Positions 17,758 through 25,219 of a stretch of 35,671 nt of DNA are shown here, in pieces. The position numbers and the translations under genes are program-made. The notes under the pieces are model-generated. The model was not told where the DNA came from. It saw only the letters and a list, made by a program, of their open reading frames with translations, and did no database searches. Numbering within the stretch: position 1 is the first letter of the stretch; every line of letters starts with the position of its first letter. The stretch comes from Planctomycetota bacterium (GTDB taxonomy: Bacteria; Planctomycetota; JACOTG01): positions 1-35,671 of the forward strand of contig JACOTG010000065.1 of the NCBI GenBank assembly GCA_016178505.1, given 5' to 3'.

Positions 17758-18834
17758 ATGAGAGTGTGTGTCATCGTCGGAACGGAGAAGGGTGCGTTTC
17801 TCGTGCGGTCGGACCGCTCGCGTCGCGATTGGAAGATCGAGGGCCCTCTCTTCAAAGGGTGGAAGGTCACGGCGATCGCGCGGCTGTCGTCCGGGCGCAC
17901 GATGTTCGGCGTCGCGAGCTTCGTTTACGGAGCGACGCTGCACGTCAGCTCCGGCACGAGCGGACCCCACGATCTCTCGAGCTGGCGGCAGATCCCGAAC
18001 GGTCCCGCGTTCGACGCGGCGCGCAAGCGCAAGTTGAACCAGATCTGGACTCTCGTCGAAGCCGCCGGCGCAATCTGGGCGGGCGTCGACGAGGCGGCGC
18101 TCTTCCGGAGCGAGGACGGCGGAGAATCGTGGTCGCTCGTGACCGGCCTCGAGGAACATCGGACGCGGGGATCGTGGTATCCGGGCTTCGGGGGATTGTG
18201 CGCGCATTCCGTGCTCGTCGATCCACGCAATCCGCGTCGCTTGTGGTGTGGAATCTCCGCAGTGGGAGTCTTTCGGAGCGACGATGGCGGCGCGTCGTGG
18301 GAGCCGAAGAACTCGGGCGTGCCGGTCATCATCGAGGACGCGGAACACAAGGACATCGGGTTCTGCGTCCACGCGCTCGCGCGCGATCCCGACGACCCGT
18401 CCACGATCTATCGCCAGGACCACATGGGTATGTTCCGCACCCGCGACGCCGGCGACTCGTGGCAACGCATCGAGAACGGATTGCCGTCGCGCTTCGGATT
18501 CCCGCTCGCGATCGATCGCGCCACGGGTGCGCTCTTCGCCGTCCCACTCGAGAGCGACGAGCACCGAATGCCGATCGATGGCAAGTTCCGCGTCTACCGG
18601 AGCCGAGATCGCGGCGACTCTTGGGAATCGCTCGGGCGCGGTCTGCCGGCGGAGGGCTCGTACATGGGGGTCCTCCGGTCTGCGGTGGCCGTCGACGCGA
18701 TTCAACCGTGCGGCGTCTATGTCGGAACGACCGCCGGCACTCTGCACGTGAGCTCCGACGGCGGCGACTCGTGGCGCACGCTGCCGTGCACGTTGCCGCG
18801 GATCTCGTGTGTGGCCGCGTTCGTCGAGGATTGA
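17758..18834 (+). CDS. BNR/Asp-box beta-propeller protein (sialidase-like fold)
   Basis: 358 residues with five Asp boxes of the form SxDxGxSW: SEDGGESW (118-125), SDDGGASW (174-181), TRDAGDSW (228-235), SRDRGDSW (282-289) and SSDGGDSW (332-339). These mark blades of a beta-propeller as in sialidases, photosystem assembly factor Ycf48 and sortilin. Sialidase catalytic residues (Arg triad, Tyr/Glu pair) are not evident, so enzymatic activity is unproven. No signal peptide is present, so probably cytoplasmic. ATG 17758 follows AAGGTG at a good distance. It starts 57 nt after the sigma gene and 9 nt before the MoaD/DinB gene. Confidence 0.85.
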   Translation: MRVCVIVGTEKGAFLVRSDRSRRDWKIEGPLFKGWKVTAIARLSSGRTMFGVASFVYGATLHVSSGTSGPHDLSSWRQIPNGPAFDAARKRKLNQIWTLVEAAGAIWAGVDEAALFRSEDGGESWSLVTGLEEHRTRGSWYPGFGGLCAHSVLVDPRNPRRLWCGISAVGVFRSDDGGASWEPKNSGVPVIIEDAEHKDIGFCVHALARDPDDPSTIYRQDHMGMFRTRDAGDSWQRIENGLPSRFGFPLAIDRATGALFAVPLESDEHRMPIDGKFRVYRSRDRGDSWESLGRGLPAEGSYMGVLRSAVAVDAIQPCGVYVGTTAGTLHVSSDGGDSWRTLPCTLPRISCVAAFVED

Positions 18835-18843
18835 GTCATTTCC

Positions 18844-19701
18844 ATGGCGTCGGTCACGATTCGCTTGCCGAGCCTGCTCGCGCCGTTCGTCGGTGGAGAG
18901 CGGTCGTTCACGGTCGAGGCGTCGACGTTGCGTGGGGCGCTCGACGGGGCCGTGACGCGACATCCCGAACTCCGCGTGCACCTCTTCGACGAAACGGGGG
19001 CGTTTCGACCGCACGTCCGTTGCTTCCACAATGCGACCGACACGCGATGGCTCGACGGCCTCGATGGAGCCGTGGCGGACGGGGACGAGGTGACGATCGT
19101 GCAGGCGGTCTCCGGCGGCGCGACATCCGAGGGTTCGTCGGTTTCCGTGCCATTGTCGCTCCCGTTCGATTTCGGGGAATCGCGGCGGATCCTCGAGGCC
19201 ACTCCGTCCGTGCTCACCTCGCTCCTCGCCGCGGTGCCGGAGAAGCTCCTGCACGTGAACGAGGGGAAGGGCACGTGGAGCTCGTTTCAGATCGTGTGCC
19301 ACATGGCGCACGGCGAGAACGACGATTGGCTGCCGCGCATTCGGCTCATCCTCGAGAAGGGGCGAAACGCGACGTTCACTCCCTTCGATCGCGAACGGGG
19401 ATTCGTCACCTACGGCGCGTGGCGGATCGAACGGCTCCTCGCCGAGTTCGCACGCCTTCGACGGGCGAACCTCCGAGCCCTCAACGAGCTGTCGCTACGG
19501 CCGGAGCACTTGCAACTCGAAGGGACTCATCCGTCGCTCGGGCGCGTGACGCTCGAGCAGCTCGTCGCGTGTTGGATCACGCACGACCTGGCGCACGTGA
19601 GCCAGATCAGCCGCGTGTTGACGCGATGGCACGGTCGGTTCGTCGGTCCGTGGCGCGAGTTCTTCAGCCTCCTTCGCGATCGAGAGAGTGAGCGAACATG
19701 A
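18844..19701 (+). CDS. MoaD/ThiS ubiquitin-like domain fused to DinB domain
   Basis: 285 residues in one uninterrupted frame. Residues 1-92 are a MoaD/ThiS-type beta-grasp domain: an opening VTIRLPSLLAPFVGG, and DGDEVTIVQAVSGG (79-92), where the diglycine that normally ends such proteins is at 91-92. Residues 100-285 form a DinB-like four-helix bundle with the metal-ligand pattern VCHMAHGE (His153) and WITHDLAHVSQI (His247, His251). DinB proteins bind metal and some act as thiol transferases. The internal GG means thiocarboxylation or conjugation would require cleavage, otherwise the domain works as a binding module. It sits 9 nt after the BNR gene; the cupin overlaps its stop (ATGA). Confidence 0.8.
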   Translation: MASVTIRLPSLLAPFVGGERSFTVEASTLRGALDGAVTRHPELRVHLFDETGAFRPHVRCFHNATDTRWLDGLDGAVADGDEVTIVQAVSGGATSEGSSVSVPLSLPFDFGESRRILEATPSVLTSLLAAVPEKLLHVNEGKGTWSSFQIVCHMAHGENDDWLPRIRLILEKGRNATFTPFDRERGFVTYGAWRIERLLAEFARLRRANLRALNELSLRPEHLQLEGTHPSLGRVTLEQLVACWITHDLAHVSQISRVLTRWHGRFVGPWREFFSLLRDRESERT

Positions 19702-20054
19702 CGGAAGCCTGGATCCTCAAGCGATTCGAGAAGCCCGACGAAGTGCGCCGGTTCGAGAAAGGCTCGTTCGAGATCGTCCGCATCGGCGGCGTGGTCGTGG
19801 GCCGCGCCCGATACGACCCCGGCTGGAGGTGGTCGACGCACGTGCGTCCGGTCGCGGGAACGAAGAGCTGCGAGGTCGCGCACGTGGGCCTCGTCGTGTC
19901 GGGCCGGGCGATGGTCGCGATGGACGACGGCCGCGAGGTCGAGCTTCGCGCGGGCGATCTCTTTTCCGTCCAGCCCGGCCACGACAGCTGGGTCGTCGGC
20001 GACGAACCGTACGTTTCGCTCCACTTTCTCGGTGCGGACGATTACGCGCGTTGA
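19698..20054 (+). CDS. Small cupin-domain protein
   Basis: 118 residues forming one cupin barrel. Motif 1 is around GWRWSTHVRP...CEVAHVGLVVSGRAMV (42-73) with likely metal ligands His48 and His62. Motif 2 is around ELRAGDLFSVQPGHDSW (82-98) with His95. It probably binds a metal and a small carboxylate or acts as a sensor; no enzymatic activity can be assigned. Its ATG overlaps the MoaD/DinB stop by 4 nt (19698-19701), and a hairpin terminator follows, so it is the last gene of the unit. Confidence 0.82.
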   Translation: MTEAWILKRFEKPDEVRRFEKGSFEIVRIGGVVVGRARYDPGWRWSTHVRPVAGTKSCEVAHVGLVVSGRAMVAMDDGREVELRAGDLFSVQPGHDSWVVGDEPYVSLHFLGADDYAR

Positions 20055-20085
20055 GCCCGCAGCGCATGAGGCGAGCGTCGATCAG

Positions 20086-20108
20086 CGACGGGCGCCCCGT
20101 CGACTTTC
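20086..20108 (+). terminator. Terminator after the BNR-MoaD/DinB-cupin unit
   Basis: Perfect hairpin CGACGGG-CGC-CCCGTCG (20086-20102) followed by ACTTTC, 31 nt after the cupin stop. The T tract is short but placement fits. Confidence 0.55.
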
Positions 20109-20149
20109 TAACTGGGAAAAACGATCCTGGCTCCGTATGCGTCAGTTAG
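20108..20149 (+). promoter_or_regulatory. Inverted repeat upstream of membrane protein gene
   Basis: CTAACTG (20108-20114) and CAGTTAG (20143-20149) are exact inverted copies 28 nt apart, ending 30 nt before the next start codon. It is a candidate operator or long hairpin. I see no convincing -10/-35 pair inside. Confidence 0.35.
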
Positions 20150-20179
20150 TGGGGCGATTCGGGATGAAAGGAGCGGGCG

Positions 20180-20857
20180 ATGTCGGATTCGATGGCGAAC
20201 GAACGACCGAGCACTTGGCGGCTGGTGGTCGGGCCTGCGTTGATCACGTTTCTGGTGACGGTGGTGCGAGTGATCGGCGAGAGGAACCAGTGGGCGCCCG
20301 TGCTGTTCAACCGCGGGGCCGGCGGAGCGGGCGCGATCGTCGGGATCTCCTGGCTCGCGCCGGTGTTCGGGATCTGGTTCGCTCTGCGGCTCGGCCGCGC
20401 CGGCGCCGCGCCTGAGCGCATGTGGACAACCATCCTCATGGGGATCTTCGGAATCGTCGCCATGATGGCTTCGGCTGGACTCGTCTTCGGACTGCTTCAC
20501 TTCAAGGCCCCGGGCCCTGGGATCGTGTTCTTCCTGCTCTCGCTCGCGTCGGTGCTGCCGATGGCCTGGGCGTGGCCGGCGCTCTGGAAGGCGCTCTTCG
20601 CGTACGCGCTCCTCGCGAGGATTCCGGTGGTCGTCGTCATGTTCTTCGCGATGCAAGGGAATTGGGGAACGCACTACGATGCAACGAAGCCCGGCACCTC
20701 CGAGATGTCGCTGTGGCCGAAGTTCCTTTGGTTCGGCGTGCTCCCGCAGCTCACGATCTGGGTCGCCATCACGCTCTCGTCCGGCATGCTGATCGGCGGC
20801 GCTGCGGAAGCGCTGCGTCGCCGGCGCCGCGCGCTACCGAGCCCCGCGACCACCTGA
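20180..20857 (+). CDS. Multi-pass membrane protein of unknown function
   Basis: 225 residues with about five to six hydrophobic segments (roughly 14-32, 50-70, 84-108, 116-138, 143-160 and 184-208), a conserved-looking GNWGTHYDATKPG loop between the last two, and a basic Arg-rich tail. I do not recognise a family and see no catalytic motif. GGAG 6 nt upstream supports ATG 20180. Its last 24 bases overlap the end of the convergent sugar kinase gene. Confidence 0.7.
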   Translation: MSDSMANERPSTWRLVVGPALITFLVTVVRVIGERNQWAPVLFNRGAGGAGAIVGISWLAPVFGIWFALRLGRAGAAPERMWTTILMGIFGIVAMMASAGLVFGLLHFKAPGPGIVFFLLSLASVLPMAWAWPALWKALFAYALLARIPVVVVMFFAMQGNWGTHYDATKPGTSEMSLWPKFLWFGVLPQLTIWVAITLSSGMLIGGAAEALRRRRRALPSPATT

Positions 20858-22240
20858 GAGGCGAAGGCCGACGGCCTCCATCCATGCGCCGAGTCGTCGA
20901 TCGGCGTCGCGCGTTCCGCCCGTGGGCTTGAAGACGGTCTCGGCGTCGACGTCCCGCGGAAAGGCAACGCCGCGCGCGAGCGCGGCTGCGCCGAGGAGCG
21001 TGGCCTCGCGCACTCGCGCTCGCCTCACGGGAACGCCGAGGAAGTCGGCCTGGAGCTGCAGCAGATCGTCGAGCTTCGACAACCCGCCGGCCGCGACGGC
21101 TGCGGTCGCGCGAGCGCCCGACCCGCGCGCACGGTCGGCGATCACCGACACGAGCGCGGCGATTCCCTCGAGCGTTGCGAAGACGAGGTCGCCCGGCGTC
21201 GTTCGCGCGTCGATGCCGACGAAGCGCGTCCGCGCGCTCGGGTCGAAGAATGGCGCGCCGAGCCCTTCGGGCGCCGGAAGACAGCGGACGTCCGTTGCGC
21301 GATCCCGAAGGAGCCGCTTCATCTCGCCGGGCGAGCCGAACAGTCGAAGCGCGCGGCCCATCCAATCGAGCGCGGCGCCGGCCGCGTTCACCGTTCCTTC
21401 GACGGCGAAGCTGCGACGTGGCGTGGGCAGGACGGACGACAGCAGACCGCGCGACGACGCGGGACTCGATCCCGCGGCGATCACGAAGAACGCGCCCGTT
21501 CCGTAGTTCACGATCGCCTCGCGGCGCGCGGGCGCGAGCCCGACGAATGCGGCCTGCTTGTCGCCGGCGCACGCGCGGATCGGACCGAAGTCGCACGAGC
21601 CGAATTCGCCGAACGACGGCCGCACCTCCGGCAGCGCCGCCCTCGGCACGCCGAAGCGCCGCAAGAGGTCGTCGTCCCAATCGCCTCGCCGCACGTCGAA
21701 GAGGAGCGTGCGCTGCGCGTGCGTCGGATCGGTGGCGAACACTCGCCCGCGGGTGAGCCGGAAGACGAGGAACGCGTTCAACGTTCCGATCGCGTAGCGG
21801 CCCGACCTCGCGCGCTGGCGCGCACCGGCCACGCGATCGAGAAGCCACTTCATCTTCACGGCGGAGTAGTGCGGCGAGGGCACGAGACCGGTGGTGCGTC
21901 GAATGGCGGACGCGTCGAGCCGCATCGCCGCGAGGACGCGGGCGCCTCGCACGTCTTGCCAGCTCAGCGCGGGCGCGACGGGGCGGCCCGTGCGCCGGTC
22001 CCACAGCACCACGGTCGAGCGCTGCGACGCGAGCCCGACGCCATCGACCGTGCGTGGAGCGCCGATCCGGCGCGCCGCCTCCTCGAGCGTTCGCAGCGCG
22101 GCCTCGGCGTCGATCTCGACGTGGCCGGGCGCGGGATGGCGCGTGGCGACCGCGACGCGAGCGAGCCGGCGAATGCGACCGCGGTCGTCGACGAGCGCGG
22201 CACCGCTCGACGTGGAGCCCTGGTCAAGCGCGAGCCACAC
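20834..22240 (-). CDS. FGGY-family carbohydrate kinase (glycerol-kinase-like)
   Basis: 468 residues. The ATP-site P-loop WLALDQGSTSSG (2-13) starts the protein. GHVEID, SQRSTVVLWDRRTGRPV, SWQD, GLVPSPHYSAVKMKWLLD and FATDPTHAQRTLLFD follow the glycerol kinase pattern. GDKQAA holds the expected catalytic Asp, and the C-terminal GLSKLDDLLQLQADFLGVPV matches the second phosphate site. Glycerol is the best guess, but no glpF or glpD is nearby. The start is a GTG at 22240 preceded by GGAG, overlapping the permease stop by 17 nt; the open frame extends further but lacks family sequence. Convergent overlap with the membrane protein gene at its 3' end. Confidence 0.83.
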   Translation of the reverse strand: MWLALDQGSTSSGAALVDDRGRIRRLARVAVATRHPAPGHVEIDAEAALRTLEEAARRIGAPRTVDGVGLASQRSTVVLWDRRTGRPVAPALSWQDVRGARVLAAMRLDASAIRRTTGLVPSPHYSAVKMKWLLDRVAGARQRARSGRYAIGTLNAFLVFRLTRGRVFATDPTHAQRTLLFDVRRGDWDDDLLRRFGVPRAALPEVRPSFGEFGSCDFGPIRACAGDKQAAFVGLAPARREAIVNYGTGAFFVIAAGSSPASSRGLLSSVLPTPRRSFAVEGTVNAAGAALDWMGRALRLFGSPGEMKRLLRDRATDVRCLPAPEGLGAPFFDPSARTRFVGIDARTTPGDLVFATLEGIAALVSVIADRARGSGARATAAVAAGGLSKLDDLLQLQADFLGVPVRRARVREATLLGAAALARGVAFPRDVDAETVFKPTGGTRDADRRLGAWMEAVGLRLSGGRGAR

Positions 22241-23588
22241 GGCTCCGCCATCTCCAGAACAGGTAGAACGGGATGCCCGCGACGAGGATTCCAAACCCTT
22301 GGACGGCCGGCTTCCAATTCGAAATGAACGGGCTCACGGCGACAGAGGCCGCGAACAAGGTGAAGACGAGCGGGACGATTGGATAGAAAGGGACACGGAA
22401 CGGGCGAATGGCGTCGGGTCGCTTTCGGCGAAGAACGAAGAGGGACGCCCCGGCGAGGGTGAAGAAGATCCAGTCGATGGCAGTGACGTAGGCCGCGAAG
22501 TCCTTGAGCTTGTCGAGGAGGAAGAGAACGAGCACACAGGCCCACACGCCGGGAAGGGCAATCGCCAACGATGGCGTGTGAAAGCGTGGGCTCACTCGAG
22601 CCAGCGAGCGAAGAAAGACGCCATCGCACGCCATCGCATAGTAGACGCGCGGCATCGACATGGCATAGGCGTTGAGCGCGCCGAAAAGAGAACACAAGAT
22701 CCCGGCCGTCAACAGATTCGCTCCCGTGTTGCCGAGAACCACGCGCACCGCGTTTGCCGCCAGGATGTCCTCCGATGCCGCGATCCGCTCGATCGGCAAG
22801 CAGTAGAGATAGGCCGCGTTCACGAGCACGTAGAGCACGATCACTCCGATCGTGCCCGCCAGAATGGAGCGCGGCAGCGTGCGCTCCACGTCGTTCACCT
22901 CGGCGGCAAGCGTCGTCGAGACCTGCCAACCGCCGTACGCGAACATCACGAACACGAGCGCGCCGGCGAATCCGCCGATGATGCCCGCGGGAACCCTGGG
23001 GTCGGCGGGCGTCGCGAAATGCGCGAAGCTCGTTTGTTGCGAAGGAACCAGGAAGGCACCGCCGATGACGAGCAGGATTGCGCCGATCTTCGCGAACGTG
23101 AAAGCATTTTGGACGCGCGCGCCGGACTTCACTCCGATCCAATTCACCACGGTGACGATTGCAATCGCGATCGCTGCGACGATTTTCTGCTCCGTTTCGC
23201 CGAGCGAGAGGATCGGCGCGAGCTGCGACGCGAGCGCCTTCGCGAGCCCGGCGACCGCGCCCGTCGTCACGATGAAGAACATCGCCCAGCCGTACAGGAA
23301 TCCGACGAACCCACCGAACGCCTCGCACATGAAGACGTAGGGTCCGCCTGCTTTCGGCAAGAGCGCTCCGAGCTCGGCAAACGTGAACGCACCTGCGAGC
23401 GCACCGACGCCGCCGATCACCCAAGCGAGCATCAGGTACGCCGGAACTGGGAGCTCACGCGCGACGTTGGCGGAATAGACGAAGATCCCCATGCCGATGA
23501 TCGCGCCCATGACGACCATCGTCGTGTCGAGGACGCCGAGCCGGCGCGCGAGCGTCGGCGGATGGGACGGGGGAGCGGGGGCCGTCAA
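22224..23588 (-). CDS. APC-superfamily amino acid permease
   Basis: 454 residues with about 12 transmembrane segments. The APC signature LDTTMVVMGAIIGMGIFVYSANVA (20-43) covers the unwound TM1 substrate site. GGPYVFMCEAFGGFVGFLYGW (81-101) is TM3, and the FVMFAYGGWQVSTTLAAEV segment (TM6) is the second unwound helix. It is closest in style to LAT-type exchangers; substrate is unknown. The apparent start is TTG 23588 with no clear ribosome binding site; a later start would remove the N-terminus ahead of TM1. Overlaps the downstream kinase gene by 17 nt, so they are co-expressed. Confidence 0.88.
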   Translation of the reverse strand: MTAPAPPSHPPTLARRLGVLDTTMVVMGAIIGMGIFVYSANVARELPVPAYLMLAWVIGGVGALAGAFTFAELGALLPKAGGPYVFMCEAFGGFVGFLYGWAMFFIVTTGAVAGLAKALASQLAPILSLGETEQKIVAAIAIAIVTVVNWIGVKSGARVQNAFTFAKIGAILLVIGGAFLVPSQQTSFAHFATPADPRVPAGIIGGFAGALVFVMFAYGGWQVSTTLAAEVNDVERTLPRSILAGTIGVIVLYVLVNAAYLYCLPIERIAASEDILAANAVRVVLGNTGANLLTAGILCSLFGALNAYAMSMPRVYYAMACDGVFLRSLARVSPRFHTPSLAIALPGVWACVLVLFLLDKLKDFAAYVTAIDWIFFTLAGASLFVLRRKRPDAIRPFRVPFYPIVPLVFTLFAASVAVSPFISNWKPAVQGFGILVAGIPFYLFWRWRSRVARA

Positions 23589-23645
23589 GCGCCGGTACCG
23601 CGTGGCGCGGGCGCGACGAACGGACGGCTCGTGATGTGGCCGTGA

Positions 23646-25094
23646 TCAGTGGTGATCGGTCGGATCAGGGGGCGGCTTCTCTTTCCCATTGGGCGCGGGC
23701 TTGCCTCCCGTGTCCGGGAGGTAGCCGATCGCTTTCATGCGTTCGACGTCCTGTGGGCTCGGCTGGTGCGTCGCGCTCGTCGACCACTTCACGGCTTCGA
23801 TCTTGCGCTTGTCGATGTAGTCGGTGAACGCATCGGCGAGCACTCGCTTCTCCGGAGCGCTGAGGCGGCCGATCGCGTTTTTCTGTTCGGCCGGGTCTTC
23901 GCCGAGCAACAGGTACTCGCCGACCTCGCCGGCTGCGAGCGTGTAGATCGACTTCACCGTGTCGAGCTTGTGGCAGATCTGCGGCTGGCCCTTCTCGAGA
24001 TGGATCTCGGCCCAGATCTCGCGCTCGGCCGAGTCCTTGCCGTCGATCAACGGAACGAGCGAGCGACCGTGCATCGCAGGCGGGTTCGGCGCATCGCAGA
24101 GCTCGAGGATCGTCGGGTAGATGTCGATTGCGCTGACTCCCGTGTGGATCGATTTCTTCGCGGGGACTCGACCGGGGAGGCGGAAGACGAGCGGAGTGTG
24201 GAGCACCTCCTCGTAGAGGGTGCGTCCGTGTCCGAACCCGCCGTGCTCGTAAAGCTCCTCGCCGTGGTCGGCAGTGAAGACGACGAGCGTGTTCTTCGCG
24301 AGTCCCATTCCGTCCAGCTTCTTCAGGAGATCGCCGATCTCCTCGTCGACGCAGCGGATTCCGCCGTCGTAGCGCGCCTCGTAGACCGCGAGATCGCGGC
24401 AATCGCCGAGCTTCAGGTTTGGCGGGATCACGGCGGTTTCGGGAAGCGGCTTCGGAGCCTCGGGCTTGAAGTACTCGTCGTAGGGCGCCGGCGGCGTGTA
24501 CGGTCCGTGCACGTCCATGTAGTGCAGATAGAGGAAGAACGGGCTCGCCGATTTCTTCCCGATCCACTCGAGCGCGTCGCGGTTCACGGCGGCGCCGTGC
24601 TCGCGGTGCTCGAGCATCTCGTAATCGTCGAAGCCTTGGTCGAACCCGTATTCGCGACGCAGGAACACGTTCGTGACGATGGCGCCCGTTCGATAGCCGC
24701 GTGCCTTCATCGATTCGGCAAGCGTCGTCACCTGCGGCGCGAGGATCGCCGACGCGAACGTCTGACCCGACGTGTGCGTCGGGTTCGTGATCACGCCGTG
24801 CGTGGACGGGTAGAGGCCACTGAAGATCGACGCGACCGACGAGCCGGTCCACGTCGCCTGGCAGTTCGCGCGCTCGAACCGAACGCCCTCGTCTGCCAGC
24901 GCATCGACGTGCGGCGAGGTCTTCCGCGCATACCCGTACGAGCTCAGGTGGTCAGCTCGCAGCGCGTCGATGAGGATGAACAGGACGTTCGGCGGCGCGA
25001 TCTTCCCGGTCGCTTCGTTGCCGCAGCTCCAATTCGTGGTGAGGATGCACGCGAGTCCCAGCGCGGGGATGGCTCTTCGAAGAGGATGGATCAT
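23646..25094 (-). CDS. Sulfatase-like lipoprotein with Thr in place of formylglycine Cys
   Basis: 482 residues of alkaline-phosphatase/sulfatase fold. Metal-site motifs are LIDALRADHLSSYGY (41-55), DVHGPYTPP and TADHGEELYEHGG. The sulfatase CxPSR motif is not there: the aligned stretch is ATWTGSSVASIFSGLYPSTHG (80-100), putting Thr83 at the nucleophile position and no Arg. It is therefore unlikely to be matured to formylglycine and more likely a phosphatase/phosphotransferase-type or other hydrolase. The N-terminus (LACILTTNWSC, Cys24) looks like a lipoprotein signal with a poor lipobox, suggesting a periplasmic anchor. ATG 25094 starts the signal peptide; divergent from the CAP gene. Confidence 0.82.
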   Translation of the reverse strand: MIHPLRRAIPALGLACILTTNWSCGNEATGKIAPPNVLFILIDALRADHLSSYGYARKTSPHVDALADEGVRFERANCQATWTGSSVASIFSGLYPSTHGVITNPTHTSGQTFASAILAPQVTTLAESMKARGYRTGAIVTNVFLRREYGFDQGFDDYEMLEHREHGAAVNRDALEWIGKKSASPFFLYLHYMDVHGPYTPPAPYDEYFKPEAPKPLPETAVIPPNLKLGDCRDLAVYEARYDGGIRCVDEEIGDLLKKLDGMGLAKNTLVVFTADHGEELYEHGGFGHGRTLYEEVLHTPLVFRLPGRVPAKKSIHTGVSAIDIYPTILELCDAPNPPAMHGRSLVPLIDGKDSAEREIWAEIHLEKGQPQICHKLDTVKSIYTLAAGEVGEYLLLGEDPAEQKNAIGRLSAPEKRVLADAFTDYIDKRKIEAVKWSTSATHQPSPQDVERMKAIGYLPDTGGKPAPNGKEKPPPDPTDHH

Positions 25095-25177
25095 GGGGCG
25101 ATCGTACCGATTCGCACCGCCGGTTCGCAACCCGTGCGAGCTCGGCGCGTCGACGAGCCGCGAAAAAATTCGGGACG

Positions 25178-25209
25178 GATGAGCCAGGCTCGGTACTCAT
25201 CGCTACAAT
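25178..25209 (+). promoter_or_regulatory. Promoter with inverted repeat for the CAP/HEAT gene
   Basis: TACAAT (25204-25209) is a strong -10 box, 10 nt ahead of ATG 25220. Just upstream, GATGAG (25178-25183) and CTCATC (25196-25201) form an inverted repeat covering the -35 region, where no -35 consensus is visible. That is consistent with activator control. Confidence 0.5.
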
Positions 25210-25219
25210 GTTCGCCCCT

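Noticed and set aside
16992..19311. Long minus-strand open frame opposite the sigma, BNR and MoaD/DinB genes
   Set aside because: The three plus-strand genes have clear families; the antisense frame has no motif. Only its last 30 codons, which lead into the kinase gene, were kept as a low-confidence candidate.
18844..19701. Two separate genes (MoaD and DinB) artificially joined by a sequencing error
   Set aside because: The frame is continuous with a plausible linker, and no ribosome binding site with start codon stands between the domains, so a true fusion is the simpler reading.
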